DNA of 64,000 bases, taken from contig OX104134.1 in assembly GCA_944470555.2 (NCBI GenBank), forward strand, positions 11,387,248 through 11,451,247. Direction: 5' to 3'. Position 1 is the first letter of the stretch; each line of letters starts with the position of its first letter. The translations under genes were made by a program, and so were the position numbers. Positions 1-10,996 of the stretch are shown one piece after another. This stretch comes from Heterobilharzia americana (Eukaryota; Platyhelminthes; Trematoda; Strigeidida; Schistosomatidae). The notes under the pieces were generated by a model. That model saw nothing but the letters and a program-made list of their open reading frames with translations, made no database searches and was not told the origin of the DNA.

Positions 1-1469
1 TCGGGTCGTGCAGTGTTAGTTGAAGTAGATCTGGTCAGTAAAATGTTAAGGGAGATCAGACGAAAACATGGCATTATTGCATGAAGTTTCTGAGTGTTGG
101 TTTCGATTGCATAGGGTAATGTGAACTTTTCTGCTGCGATTCGCGTGACACCATAATCAGTGGTTGGAGATTAGGTGATATTGTTCAGAATTGATGTGTG
201 GTGCAAATGCATCCAGACGTTTCCTAAATCCCGACCTTCATATCGCATTTCATTATTGTCCTATCCTTTATCCTTTTTTTCTCATGACTTTCTGCTACAT
301 TTAATTACTTTCTCCTCAGTTGTGCTATCCCTTATCTTGCTGAAAGTTTTGAACTAGTTTGCTATGTTTACAACAACTGAAGCATATTAGAAATCTCAGC
401 GTTACTGTTTGGTTTCATAATAATTTGTACTGATATTCTGATTGGTCCATAGTTTTGCAACGTCAGTAACATGACTACTAAAGCAAAGGATGATGTCTCT
501 GCATTCTCCGCTATATCAGCAAATACTCAACTATCATTATTATTCAAATTATTTATGTGAAGTGTGCGTTTTGTGAGGACCAGTGACTTCTTATAATATA
601 AATAAGTAGGTGCAGATAGTTATGTGCTAATCATGGAATACTGTGTTTGTTAGGCGATTGCAACTGCATGGTGCTGTAAGGAATTTAAAAATATCACCAA
701 AATTTTGTTGACTGAGGTCGACTTACATTATTTTCTATACAGTATTGAACTATCTTAACAGTGAGTAAACATTGAAGACTTATCGAAACAGAAATAGTGT
801 CAGCTATGCATGTTTGTTTCAGAAGTTTAGTTTTGCAATATAACGTTAAGGATCAAAGGACATTTGTTTGTTTTCTACTTGTATATGTGTTTATTCATTA
901 ATTTGATCAGATTGTTTTAAGGCATCACAATCCAGTGGAATATGTTACACAGTTCTCATTTGATGTCCCCAATCTTTGAACAGACTAGTTCTTATTCTTT
1001 ATTTATAGAATACTTTATTGGTTATCTATAGTAGTTAATTGTTTTAATTTACTGAATTTTGAAAAAATTTTTAGCCAGATTTTTAGAAATTCTAACATAC
1101 AATGTTTCATAAAATAAATGATACACAGTAATAATATATATTTGTTTGTGTCGTATACTGTAGGCTAGGCTTCTCGTACAAATGAATCCATTCGCGATCC
1201 CTTTCTCTACGATCACGACGGTGTCTGTCACGTTGTGATTTTGTGCTAGGATTACGTTCTTCTACAAATACAGTACGAATTTCACGTCACTTGCTTGGGC
1301 TAGTATCCACTGTTCCATATTTGTATTCAGCTGCACAACCTTAGTCGGAAAATTAGCATAAAATTGGCAGTTATCAGAGAAAATAATTTTTAAAGGATGT
1401 TTGAGAATTTGTAACTACCAGTTAGGCTCTGTCATAACCATCGCATATTTTAAAGTAGTATTCCTCACG
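1..1469. other. Unrecognised AT-rich sequence
   Basis: No coding resemblance, repeat structure or RNA gene was seen. The short open frames here have no family features. Confidence 0.5.
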
Positions 1470-1545
1470 GATTGACATCAGTTGGGGAATTATTGAAAAC
1501 CTGGGATCACAGGACAGCTGTTTCATGAAAGTATGGGACTCTTAA
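1470..1545 (-). repeat. Family B fragment facing the 1530-1850 copy
   Basis: On the minus strand it reads gagtcccatact, atgaaacagctgtcctgtga and tcccaggtttt, ending in ccccaactgatgtcaatcc. This is the 3' half of family B in the opposite orientation to the neighbouring plus-strand copy, so 1470-1820 can fold back on itself. Confidence 0.6.
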
Positions 1546-1850
1546 GCAGAGGAGCCATGATCTGTGGGATCAACCAGCCGGAAGTGAAGTGAATGCTACC
1601 TGAAAACCTTGGATGATAGTCACGCTATATCGCGAACTGACAGAAGTAAGAAACTGGACCACTAAGCTCCAACTCAGCGGCTGAATGGTTAATCCGTTCA
1701 CCGTGAAACCTGAAGATACTGGGTCATTGGTGAGTAATGTTGAGTCTCATACTAGGACGAAATAGTTGTCCTGTGCTCTCAGGTTTCAGCGGTTCTCCAA
1801 CTCATGTCAGTCCGTGATGAATACTACCTGGAAATTAAAATCTCCATTGA
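1530..1850 (+). repeat. Hammerhead-derived repeat family B, longest copy
   Basis: It begins near gccatgatctgtgggatcaa, passes gatagtcacgctatatcgcg and a tRNA-like stretch with cctgaagatactgggtc, then has a hammerhead-like segment (ctaggacgaaatagttgtcc, 1752-1771), and ends with gttctccaactcatgtcagt and ccgtgatgaatactacctgg. Family members recur at 32.76, 46.74, 48.82, 51.52, 51.75 and 57.27 kb. The CUGANGA element is not intact here. Confidence 0.65.
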
Positions 1851-1937
1851 CCTCAAAATAAATTACATATTGCTCGCTATTATTACTTCCAATTTTTACA
1901 AATAAATAACAGTTTCAGTAGAAATGGATAATGGCTA

Positions 1938-1996
1938 GCAGTGGAGTCCAGGATGCGCATTTCGTCCTATTTGGAAACTCGTCAGCTGGATGTACC
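1938..1996 (-). ncRNA. Hammerhead ribozyme on the minus strand, core intact
   Basis: On the minus strand: CTGACGA (1979-1985), helix II with one extra T (GTTTCC...GGAC), GAAA (1960-1963), the same ATGCGCAT helix III, and ATC (1952-1954). Helix I pairs TCCAG with CTGGA. It faces the plus-strand ribozyme at 2196-2250, giving a long inverted repeat (about 1922-2010 and 2186-2272). The SINE body with A and B boxes is not seen on this strand, so this is a partial copy. Confidence 0.72.
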
Positions 1997-2084
1997 TGCC
2001 TGTATGCCAACAGAGACCGATCAATTCGGTCCAATCAACGACGGTGTAATACAAGCAATAATGCTAGAACTATACCCGTCTCAC

Positions 2085-2275
2085 AAGGAGTGGCTATCGT
2101 GGCTCGGTGATGTAGTGGATAACGCTCTGGCGTTTGAAACCATCGTTCCCGAGTCGGAATCCCGGTGGGAACAACATCACTCACTGGGAGGCAGGCGTAT
2201 CCAGCTGACGAGTTCCAAATAGGACGAAATGCGCATCCTGGATTCCACTGCTAGCCACTATCCATCTTTACGATA
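2085..2275 (+). mobile_element. Sm-alpha-like SINE with hammerhead ribozyme
   Basis: Plus-strand SINE-like unit with tRNA-type internal promoter boxes: an A-box-like tggctcggtgatgtagtgg at 2100-2118 and a B-box-like gagtcggaatccc at 2151-2163. The hammerhead motif follows and the unit ends in ttccactgctagccacta. This is the layout of the schistosome Sm-alpha family, whose RNA polymerase III transcripts carry an active ribozyme. Confidence 0.75.
2196..2250 (+). ncRNA. Hammerhead ribozyme, intact core
   Basis: The core CTGACGA (2205-2211) fits CUGANGA. Helix II is GTTC/GGAC around a CAAATA loop, then comes GAAA (2226-2229). Helix III is the palindrome ATGCGCAT, and the cleavage triplet is ATC (2235-2237). 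Helix I pairs ATCCAG (2199-2204) with CTGGAT (2238-2243). Compared with the usual GAAAC...GTC of the family, both members of one helix III pair are changed (C-G to T-A), a compensated change that keeps the fold. AUC is an allowed triplet but cleaves more slowly than GUC. Confidence 0.78.
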
Positions 2276-2385
2276 ACCAGAACAGAAGTATATCGAGGTA
2301 TCCGTACAGGAGCTCATATACCACTAGAGACCGATCAATTCGGTCCAATCAACGATGGCATAATACAAGCAATAACACTAAGTAA

Positions 2386-4499
2386 CAGTTTCGTTCTATG
2401 GTTGAAATAATACATAAAATGCAAATCAGTATATCCACTTGTATGGTCACAAGTTTCAAGGGAACGGAAGAAGAAGATCAACAAGAAGAAACGTATGAGG
2501 CTGTGGCTCATTGGTTTGGTTTGGATTGGAGGATTGAACTGCACGACACATAATTCAGCCTTGGAGATAAGGAAGTATCCTCAGTCCTTATGGCTTAGTG
2601 CATACAGCTTGTATTGTTTTGAGTTGAATATCTACGTAATACGCGAAGAAAATTATTCTCAAAGGTAAATGAAGAAGCAGTAGATTTACTTACTGGTAAC
2701 GCTTCTAAGTACCGATTTCTGCCACTCTGTGTGCTGTAATCATGAAGTCTATATGTAATCATTCGACTTAAGGTATTCAATAACCCGGTAAATAGGTTTC
2801 ATGTTATAGACTTATCACTTGTCACAATCATCTTAATCGATATCTTCAGTACTGAAAACCGTAAGGCAGTTGTCTGACGACGAATGGGATTTTTAATTCA
2901 TTTCCTTTTTCACTAAACAGAAGAGCCAAGTAATCATTGACATTTTGGAACGTATAATGAAGTCAAGTTAGACAAAGTAGCTTGTCGAACATTTACTTTC
3001 TTAGCTTAAGCATGTTTTAACGCTTTAGGCATGTAAGTTGCCAAACCCTGGTTCGTAATTTAACAGCTAAATGAAAAGAAATTTCATATCTAAAACCGTT
3101 GTGAAATATTCTCGTGTTGCCTATTCCAGAAGTTATCAAACAAGACAGCCATTTTGGAATATTTTCAAGGGTTACCGATTTTTCCTGAGTATTTATGATA
3201 TGTATTAGACAGAAACTGGTCTCAGCTGGTAAGACAAATTCACAAACAGCAACTACGTAGGCCAGATGCCCGACTGATAGCTGTCCCCTTAAGTTGGTGC
3301 ATAGGTTCGTATTTTGCAATGATCCAAAGAGGTGTACCACTCGAACAAATGTTCGTTGTGATCCTATTATGCTATAAAGTTCTGCTGAATAAGGGTAAGA
3401 CTCAAATCAAAACCGTCAGTGTAAATAACTCAAACTATATTGAGGACCAGGCGGCAAAGTCGCACTGCGAGGTGTACAAGATGTAACAGCAGTAAGGTGT
3501 CTCATGCAGATGTGAAATTTTCCAAGCTAATGCTGGGTTCCATATCAGAAATAAGAGTTAGTATACGTTGGCTCTAACAGTAGCACACTTGTGACACGCT
3601 GTCTTTCGGTATCGACAGTACAGATGTTTCCTTCGCAGCACAAGAACAATCAAATCTCAATCCAAAACTTGTGTAGAGGCTGTGTGACTGACCTCCAGAG
3701 AATGTTGCCTGCACTCTTCGATCACGTACTCCATGTACTTTTACAGAAAACAACATCTACGGTGTGGGCAGCTGGGAACTACCATCTGTTCACACTCTTC
3801 TAGCAGTACACAAAAACCCAGCTCCTCATAACTTACCTTTGTCTCCTCGTTCGCCTTGACTCCCTGTTACCAACATTAGGCTTCTTACGGCTTCTTGAAC
3901 TTCTCATCCTGTGGTCTCTATTAAAGGTTCCAGTCGTTAAAACACTATTACTAGTCCCCTAAACCTCGCTGCAGATTTCACATTGGAGTTCTCAACATCT
4001 GAAACTGGGTGTTGAAATCGGTCAACAGGCATTGATTAATAAAATTGTGGAACCTGGATTTGAGTGCATTCTATATTTCTAAGACATACATGCAGGAGTC
4101 ATGTGTAGTATTCCCTTGACGATGCCTGTTTAATGTGGTGAGTCTCGAAAAACATCTTACAAGTATCCGGAGATTCAATAGCCGGCTCCTGTGAACCTGT
4201 TGGTGTCAGTGTATCATTTAGTTGTGAAGAAGAAAGCATACTTCTCAGACAGACAGATAGACAAACAAAATCAACTTAGGACCAGGCATTATTGGATAGA
4301 CGTCCAAATTGCCACACCTCAGATCAGCACATCAGGCGGTAAAACAAGGTGAATGTAAAGAAATAAAAAGGGAAGCGGCTAAAAGCGGAAGGCAGTCGTT
4401 AAAAGTGAACAAGGTGGAATAACAGTGCTGAAATTGATCATGAGAATCATGTAAATATATGATGTGAATACGTCTACGCAATGAGATTAATTCTAAGCT
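2386..4499. other. Unrecognised sequence between repeats
   Basis: Somewhat richer in GC than the introns, particularly 3.4-4.5 kb, which suggests old degraded repeats. I could not assign any part of it. Confidence 0.4.
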
Positions 4500-6372
4500 G
4501 TTTCACCCATAGTCTTCATCCAGCGATTTCTATTGCCACGAGGCCTACCGTGACTCAGCATGTTCGGTACGCTTTCTAGGTACCTCAGTCAATGTAGATC
4601 CATGATATTAACTACTCTTCATCAAAACTGTACGCTTGACTTCTACCACGCGATGTTCTGACACTACGACAAACTAACTGCACTGTGAAAAAATAGTGGT
4701 CAAATACGTGCATACTTCTGATATGCTGCACCTTTGGTGGCCCTATTTCCCTAAGATATACTAGAAGAGAGTGAACTGCAGCCCAGCCCACTTGATCATC
4801 GGCAGACAATCAGTTATCACGGTGGCGCAGTAGGTGTAATTTTACGAAAGCCAATCGAGAATCTAATATCCATACAGAGATTTCATCGGTCAATAATCAT
4901 CTAGGATTCATCCGACTTTCCTGGCGAAAGCGTTAGTCGACGCACTCAACTACTCTATTCTATATTGTTTGACAAGACACCACTGAATATCAGTCATTGA
5001 GCAATAATTCGCATTCACATACTGAGAAGCATATCCCTGACATTCCGAAATTGCCACTCCAAGTGTCGAGAAAACTCTGCATCTTCACCTAACAGAACTG
5101 TCATCTGTGAACTCCAAATCTACCAAATATTCTATTGTGACAAGATCAGTCCATGTAAGTTCAAATGACGAGAGAGATGCCTGAAGATGTGCGTCTGTGA
5201 GAAGTTTGAATTATAGGGGAGAGAACTGACATCCTTGACAGACACCATTTGATGTACACAAGTCAAGGAAGGACATACCATTGGGTGTAACACACTCACG
5301 CGTGATCGAGTACAGAGCCTTCAACATAGTTATTTGCTTACTCAGCCCTCCATCCAGTGAGAGGTGAGGTGTAGCCATAAGACGTCTCGATTGATGGAAT
5401 AGAATACTACTTTCATGTCGAAAAATACAGATAGTGTTGGGGGTTGATAAGTGTGTCTGTGTCTGTGCCTGTGTTGCATAATCTGTTGAGGAGTGAATGT
5501 CTGGTTGATCTACGGACGGTTAGGTCTGAATCCTGTCTGTTTTCTTCGGGTTTGGTGCTTTGAAGCTTGGTAATTAATGGGACCTGGGATCTGGGATACT
5601 ATCTTCATCAGGTTGATTCCTTTGTGGCTATTGTAAGGGGATTCCTTTGCTTTTTTGAAAACTGGGACAATCAGTGATTGAGACGAGTTAGGATGGATTA
5701 TATATGACTCGGGTATAGCAGTTAACACTCCAGTTGATTCGACCAATAATGCAGGACCAGCGTCCTTGAATACCTCTGGTGGTTCCAGTCCATCTGACCA
5801 CTCTAGCCTTCCTCGTTTTCAGCATATTTTGCAGACTTATCGATTTTTGCAAGTGTTTGGTGTAGGGTCCAACCTCAATATTCCATTCATGCGTGATGAT
5901 ACGACTGTATTGCGGGTAACGGGATAGTAGGTGGAGGCCAGTTAGGCAGTGCATCGAAGTGTTCTGTTCATCGTCCCAGCAGTCTCTTCGAATTGTGAGT
6001 GAATCACAGAGCCATCCTTCTGTTTTGTAGTCTCACCAATCATTGACCTTTTCACCGGACTTTACTTAATAGTTGTAAATGACTTTCTAGTGTAAGCTAT
6101 TCCCTCTGTCTTTTGCATCTGCTTAGCCTTGACTACCCATTTCTGTTTATAGTCATTGTATAAACTTCCTGTCAGTCCCCATTTGAGTTGCTTCTGCTTT
6201 TCTTTGTGCTCGGAGGCTGCAAGAATGCGTTTGCGTTCACCCATTGATTGGGAAGAAGCCACTGAGATCCGCTTGGCCCTTGTAAACGCTCTAAATCCCA
6301 GCAGCTCCTGAATTCATAGGTGCCCGCGAACGCATTCTTGCAGCCTCCGAGGACAATGAAAAGCGAAATCAA
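4500..6372 (-). mobile_element. RTE-type retrotransposon remnant, linker and reverse transcriptase
   Basis: Minus-strand degenerate copy. It opens with RILAASEHKEKQKQLKWGLT (about 6.2 kb) and EWNIEVGP (5.9 kb). The RT fingers follow, with SLIVPVFKKAKESPYNSHKG and then QTRRKQTGFRPNRP (5.5-5.7 kb), then FFDMKVVFYSINRDVLW (5.4 kb). The palm is VCQGCQFSPL (5.2 kb) with DLEFTDD, in which FTDD replaces the catalytic YADD. The thumb region follows with WAAVHSLLVYLREIGPPKVQ and then FDHYFF (4.7 kb). Frameshifts and stops rule out activity. The endonuclease part is absent, so this is a 5'-truncated or rearranged copy. Confidence 0.78.
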
Positions 6373-6417
6373 CTCAAATTTGGACTAACCAGAAGTCTGC
6401 GCAATGAATGCAAACAG
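6321..6417 (+). repeat. Inverted fragment of the RTE linker region
   Basis: Encodes RILAASEDNEKRNQLKFGLT and then RSLRNECKQ on the plus strand, the same linker segment that opens the minus-strand copy ending at 6372. The two lie head to head about 75 bp apart, forming an inverted repeat of roughly 95 bp arms (about 6149-6243 and 6321-6417). Confidence 0.7.
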
Positions 6418-6794
6418 TGACGGGGAGCCAAGACCAAGAAGATGGCCCCTGCTAATCATTATTCCTGCCTGTAGCTGGTACCTTGAAGTAGTGGTCGGGC
6501 TTGCAGATCATAATGATCCAACGAAGCATGCTGATCGAAGTCAATTGTTCCCTTGGAGTCCTACGATACCAGAAACATCAGCTGGATAGTGTTAAGACGA
6601 AAAGCAGTTACTGTTGTAGCGTAAATTGCCACACTATGGTGGGGGTCTGAGAGCGAAATCGTACCGCTGCTAGCTGGATGTGGTGTGACAGCAGTGAGTT
6701 GTTCCCTGTGGGATGGCCGGAAGTGTAATGCTGATGCTGCCTTCTGAGTGGGAAGGTGGAGTTAGGAAAGGTTGATATTCAAAATTTCCCTTAC

Positions 6795-9060
6795 GAGTAT
6801 CTGGAGACTCAATGGTCTCGTGGACTCGCTCCAACAATCACTTGTTTCTGGCCAGCACTAACTTCAGACATAAGAAGAGACACTGTTTCACTTGACGTCC
6901 GCCGACTTGAAATCAGCGATGGACACAGATAGATCACATTGCGATAAGCCTTTGGTGGAGGGACTCTGATATCTACGTAGTGCTTGTTTTGACTTCGATC
7001 ACGCGCTAGTACAGGCTCCTGTATGTTTTCGCCTTACTGGTGGGAGGAAACAGGTGATAGTAAAGCTGGTCTGTAGTCAGTTGGATGATGAGAACTTCAA
7101 GTCTGCTTTTAGGGAGGAGTTAGTTGTGCATTTGTGTGAACGTGACAACAATGCACATAGTTGGAGGAAAAAGCGTGATATTCAAACTAATGTAGAAAGA
7201 GCGGTAAAGATAGTTGGTAGCCTACAGCCGAATGTTACCCAACGTCACTGAATTTCCGCGTCATCATCGGAACTGATTGATGTAAGTAGACTGGTTCCAG
7301 CTATCCGGTTCTAACCACGTTGTTTTCGTGCCGATCGCGAGCAGTGGTGGTTGACGAAAGGGAGAAAGATGGAGAAGGCATCAGCGATAGATAGCACTTG
7401 GCAGCTACTTAGGCATGTTAAGGATACTGACAAGAAGAAGGCGATGGAGAGTTAAACCGTCACCGAAGGGGATGGAACGCTGATGACCTCTCACGTCAGG
7501 TAGTTAAAACGTTGGATAGAAAACTTTGAAACACAGTTCAACTGGTTTCAGTTCCCAACATCCAGCCAGCCCGAACCTGAATGGGACGTGGCTGACAGTC
7601 CTTCAACTCTCTTCAAAGTTGAGAAAGCTGTATGGCATCTGAAACGATGCAAAGCAAACAGGACATGATGGCTTGATAAATGCAGTTTTCAAGGATGGAG
7701 GTAGGAAATCGTTAATTAAAGTGACGGAGGTACTAGTTAGTGTGTGCGGATCAGAGGTAGTGTCGTCAAACTGGTGTACTTCACTGACCCTTCTAGTGTA
7801 TGTGAAGGGAGAGAAGTCTTCATGCGACAACCATATGGGAATTAGTTTGATTAATATTGTGTCCAAGATCCTAGCGTTTATATTCATCCAACCCCTGTCT
7901 GGGGAATGAGAACAGCAAACTCGATCGAACCAGACAGGTTTCAAACAGAGCTGGGTGAGGGTGGATCTATGAGATTGACACCCTTCATCAGGCATACATA
8001 CTGGTGGCCAACACTTCCCACCTTCTTTGACATGATAACGAAATTCGACTCAGTCGATTGTTAGTTGTTGTTGCAGTATCTGACTGTGGAGTGAATACTG
8101 ATCAAGTATGTATCGCCAATCAAAGCTCTCCACTGGAACTCATGAAGCTGCAGAAGGGCTTATGGGCAGCCGTCACGTGAATTGATGACAACTTGTTGTT
8201 AGCCAGGGACATCCTGGTCTGAAACCGCTCCCAATTTAATGATAGGGAGTGAAGTAGTGGAATGTGTCGACAAATTTACCTACCTGGGAAGTTACATCAG
8301 CCCGCACTACCCGGTTTCTGACAAAATCTCAGCTTGGATATGAAATGGCCTGTTTGGCATCTGCTAGCTTGTGTTATCTCTGGGGCCAAATCGTGAGATA
8401 CCCAACTATCTAGCAAAAAACGATTATATTGGTCTGCAGTCTGTTTCGTCCTCTTGTGTGACTGTGAGACATGGTTGTTGAAAGTAGAAGACATAGGTGT
8501 CTTCATAGTTTTGCTCGTGTTTGGTGGAATCACCGTGTGAGCAAGTTTAAGGTCAGGTGAAGGTACTAGGTAAGCCAGGCTAGTTGATTGATGAGGTTGT
8601 AAACCTTGGTCAACTGAGGTGAGTTGGACATGTACTGCGCATGCCCAACCACTGCCTAACTGAGAGTTTGGTGAGATGGGAAGTTGGATTAGGTTTGGAA
8701 AAGGTTCAGCATGGCCAGATGCAGACTTGGCACCACTCTTAATGTCGGCCTGAGGCATGTGGGAAGACGTAGTCTAGGTGCCTGCGGTCCTCGAGATGAA
8801 AGGAATTAGTGGTTGAGAACTCCTGGTAACATGGCTGAAGATCGCTCACAATAGCACAGATGTATTCACTCATTGCCATATTCTAAAGCTTGAATATTCA
8901 CGCTAACCTTTATCTTCAGATTGTTTACTATCTCACAACTTTTTGTGCTTTGATATCACCCTTTTTCTATTCACCTGTTTTTTGTGTACTACTGTGAAGT
9001 GTGGGGACTTGATCTAATGCATATGCGTGTGATTTGGTTGTCTCAGTCAGTCTAATCACT
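6795..9060 (+). mobile_element. RTE-type retrotransposon remnant, endonuclease end to 3' UTR
   Basis: Plus-strand degenerate copy of the same family. In order: NNHLFLASTNFRHKKRH (about 6.83 kb), WTQIDHIAISLWWRD (6.93 kb, a catalytic region of the endonuclease), DFDHALVQAPVCFR (7.0 kb), a linker (7.05-7.45 kb), the start of the reverse transcriptase with VFKDGG and then CDNHMGISLINIVSKILA (7.69-7.88 kb), the FTYLGSYISP region (8.27 kb), and the C-terminal part with VGHVLRMPNH and DRSQ (8.6-8.85 kb). The palm section with the catalytic YADD box is deleted between about 8.13 and 8.23 kb. Many stops and frameshifts are present. The sequence to 9060 resembles a 3' UTR. Confidence 0.82.
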
Positions 9061-9104
9061 GTGAGTTGAGATCAATTGGTGTCACGTCAGACTACATCTC
9101 TCTT

Positions 9105-9760
9105 TATGTCTAGAATTCATACCGACCAGAAATAAATGGTTGTCTGAGGACAGTTGTAGCATTCAATCGCATTTCTGTCGAGATTCTGAATGTGCTACGC
9201 AAGTGGTTTTCTGCCTGTGTTGGCGTACGGACGTGTTCATTGAAGTCATCTACAATGACAAGCATATCTGAACATTTCGATGTCAGTGGGAGGCTAGACA
9301 GTTTTCTGTAGAACTTATTCTTCTCTTCTTTTGTATTGCGGTCATTGGGTGTATAAGGAAGCAGAGAATACGGGGAGACAGCGGTGAGTTTCACTGTTCT
9401 TTATGGTTCTCAGTTCAGTCGAACAGTACCTAATCGACTGTGAATTAGGATCCAGTTGAACTGACTTTTCTTCCTTAGCGCTCAGTGATCTGTCTATGCT
9501 TGGAAGACCACCGTACCTAACCATAGGATCTGCAGAAACTGTAAGCATGAATTTTGCGGATTCATTATATTGACCTGATGAGGTTAAGTGGGTAAGTACA
9601 CTTCGATCTCGTCTGTGTCTCACGAACACAACACGCATCCATGGTTTGCGATACCAGAGTTTCGGCTGGTGAAGCTGGTTGGTGGATTTGATGGAGGGTT
9701 CGGACATTGGGAGCGCGAGTGTATAGTTTGGATCTGAGTATAATTAGACCAGTGACGCTA
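9105..9760 (-). mobile_element. RTE-type retrotransposon, endonuclease domain remnant
   Basis: The minus strand encodes, across several frames, the N-terminal part of an APE-type endonuclease of a non-LTR retrotransposon. In order: NVRTL near 9.70 kb; DACCVRET; a middle part with SAKFMLTVSADPM; then PYTPNDRNTKEEKNKFYRKL; then MLVIVDDFNEHVRTPTQAE, which corresponds to the family's GDFN motif; and finally NHLFLVGMN near 9.12 kb. Frameshifts and stops make it non-functional, and the reverse transcriptase part is missing. The order and spacing match the trematode RTE-like family also seen at 4.5-9.06 kb. In the endonuclease motif VDDFN replaces AGDFN. Confidence 0.8.
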
Positions 9761-9796
9761 TTCTGTGAACTGAGATGTTGACCAAGGTCTGCAGAG

Positions 9797-10036
9797 CTAG
9801 AAGAGATTAGTGATGTTGAGTGAGAGACGTGAAGGTAGATTAGATGCTAAGGATGTGGAAGGTGGAGGATGGAGAGTGATTTGAGGTAATTGATTGGTTA
9901 CAGGTTTGTGGGGGTGGCTAACACTTGTCGGGTGTCCATTGTGTGGGAGGCTATTAATTCTTGATGTGGGTGAGGAAGAATTTGGGTTAGTAAAAGTTGT
10001 TCCTTGCCACCTTACGGAGGAGACATCTGGTTGTGC
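9797..10036 (-). other. Ser/Pro/Thr-rich open frame without a Met start
   Basis: Minus-strand frame of 79 codons between stops, ending at TAG (9797-9799), with segments such as TFTNPNSSSPTSRINSL and QLPQITLHPPPSTS. It sits just upstream of, and on the same strand as, the endonuclease remnant at 9105-9760, so it may be the 5' region of that retroelement. No domain is recognised and the coding status is uncertain. Confidence 0.25.
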
Positions 10037-10148
10037 TTATTCACACAGCCATTTCGTGATTTTCAGGCTATATTTTGTTCGGTGGCACACTGGAAAACGG
10101 ATCAAGCGTTTTTCATTTGCGCATTGTTTTCTCACTTATCATTTGGAG

Positions 10149-10450
10149 CTAGAATAGGGTATAAATATCGATTTTCATCGCCTCTCGAAGGTGAGAAATC
10201 TGTTTCATAGCTGAAGCGGCGCGAAGCAGCAGGAAGTGACGATTTGTCACTAGTAATTTTTTATTGATGTCCGCAGAAATCCCTAGTGGGGTGCCTGATA
10301 TACTAGCTGGTGTAGGGGGATTCGAAGTAGTTGCATGAGACTGATGTAGATCGCTGATCATTCCGGTTAATATGGAGGTGGTGGTTATCAGTTTTTCTGA
10401 TATCGTATTTGCGATGCTCTGGTCCATATTCATTCGATACTTAACTGGAG
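10149..10450 (-). other. Unidentified open frame with a good splice acceptor
   Basis: A minus-strand open frame of about 100 codons ending at TAG (10149-10151). It is preceded by a strong pyrimidine tract and acceptor, cctcttatttcccag ending at 10451, and would be entered in phase 1. It encodes MNMDQSIANTISEKLITTTS and a Thr/Pro/Ser stretch with TSNPPTPASISG. I do not recognise it. It could be an alternative last exon of the channel gene, an exon of another gene, or the upstream region of the retroelement endonuclease at 9.1-9.76 kb, which is on the same strand and directly downstream. Confidence 0.3.
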
Positions 10451-10649
10451 CTGGGAAATAAGAGGGTGGAGAGAATCAGTCAGGTATTGGACCTGGATGA
10501 GTGTGGATTAATCGTGTCCTAGCTCCTAGATAGGTTTTAGAGTGTGCACGTACTTGACGACTGACCTGAATGCGGCCTTGCACTATGTCGAGTGAGAGCT
10601 GTTGTGTCAGTGTCTGAATGTGGAACGAACGAAACGCACTCAATCACCT

Positions 10650-10791
10650 TGTGGACATATGTGCAGTGAGCCACACCTATAGTGCGAGGGCTAGTGATAC
10701 TATCTGGCTTGATAAATATCGGTAGGTGGCTTGGGGCTCGAACTGATGACCGAATAGTTGATAGTTATCTCTTGGAACCACTGAGCCACAG
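10650..10791 (-). repeat. tRNA-like repeat fragment downstream of the TRPC stop
   Basis: The minus strand has an A-box-like tggctcagtgg (10778-10788) and a B-box-like cagttcgagcccc (about 10733-10745), typical of a tRNA-derived SINE head. The adjacent plus-strand text gagccacac...gagggctagtgat recurs at 53.59 kb. Confidence 0.5.
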
Positions 10792-10996
10792 GTATGTTTG
10801 GATGTGAACAGAGTTCCAAGTTATTGTGGGCATCAAGTTTATGTGCTCGAAGTGAAGCAGGGTTTGTGGAGAGTTCTCGGTTGAATGAATGACAAGCAAT
10901 GGTGCCTGTCTGAAATGCCTTGTTCCCATTGTTGGTTGAGTTTTTCTCAGACGTGCTAATGTGCATAGTCGTATGCATGCCCGACTTTGCAGAGAG

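Larger units (their letters stand above)
2015..2380. repeat. Direct repeats flanking the Sm-alpha unit
   Basis: About 2015-2070 and 2327-2377 both read gagaccgatcaattcggtc, then caatcaacga and taatacaagcaataa, with few differences. They flank the SINE unit at 2085-2275, which suggests either insertion into one member of a duplicated segment or an older tandem duplication. The repeated sequence is too long for a target-site duplication. Confidence 0.7.

Noticed and set aside
8297..8758. 153-residue minus-strand frame as a gene
   Set aside because: It is the shadow of the plus-strand retrotransposon C-terminal region in another frame.
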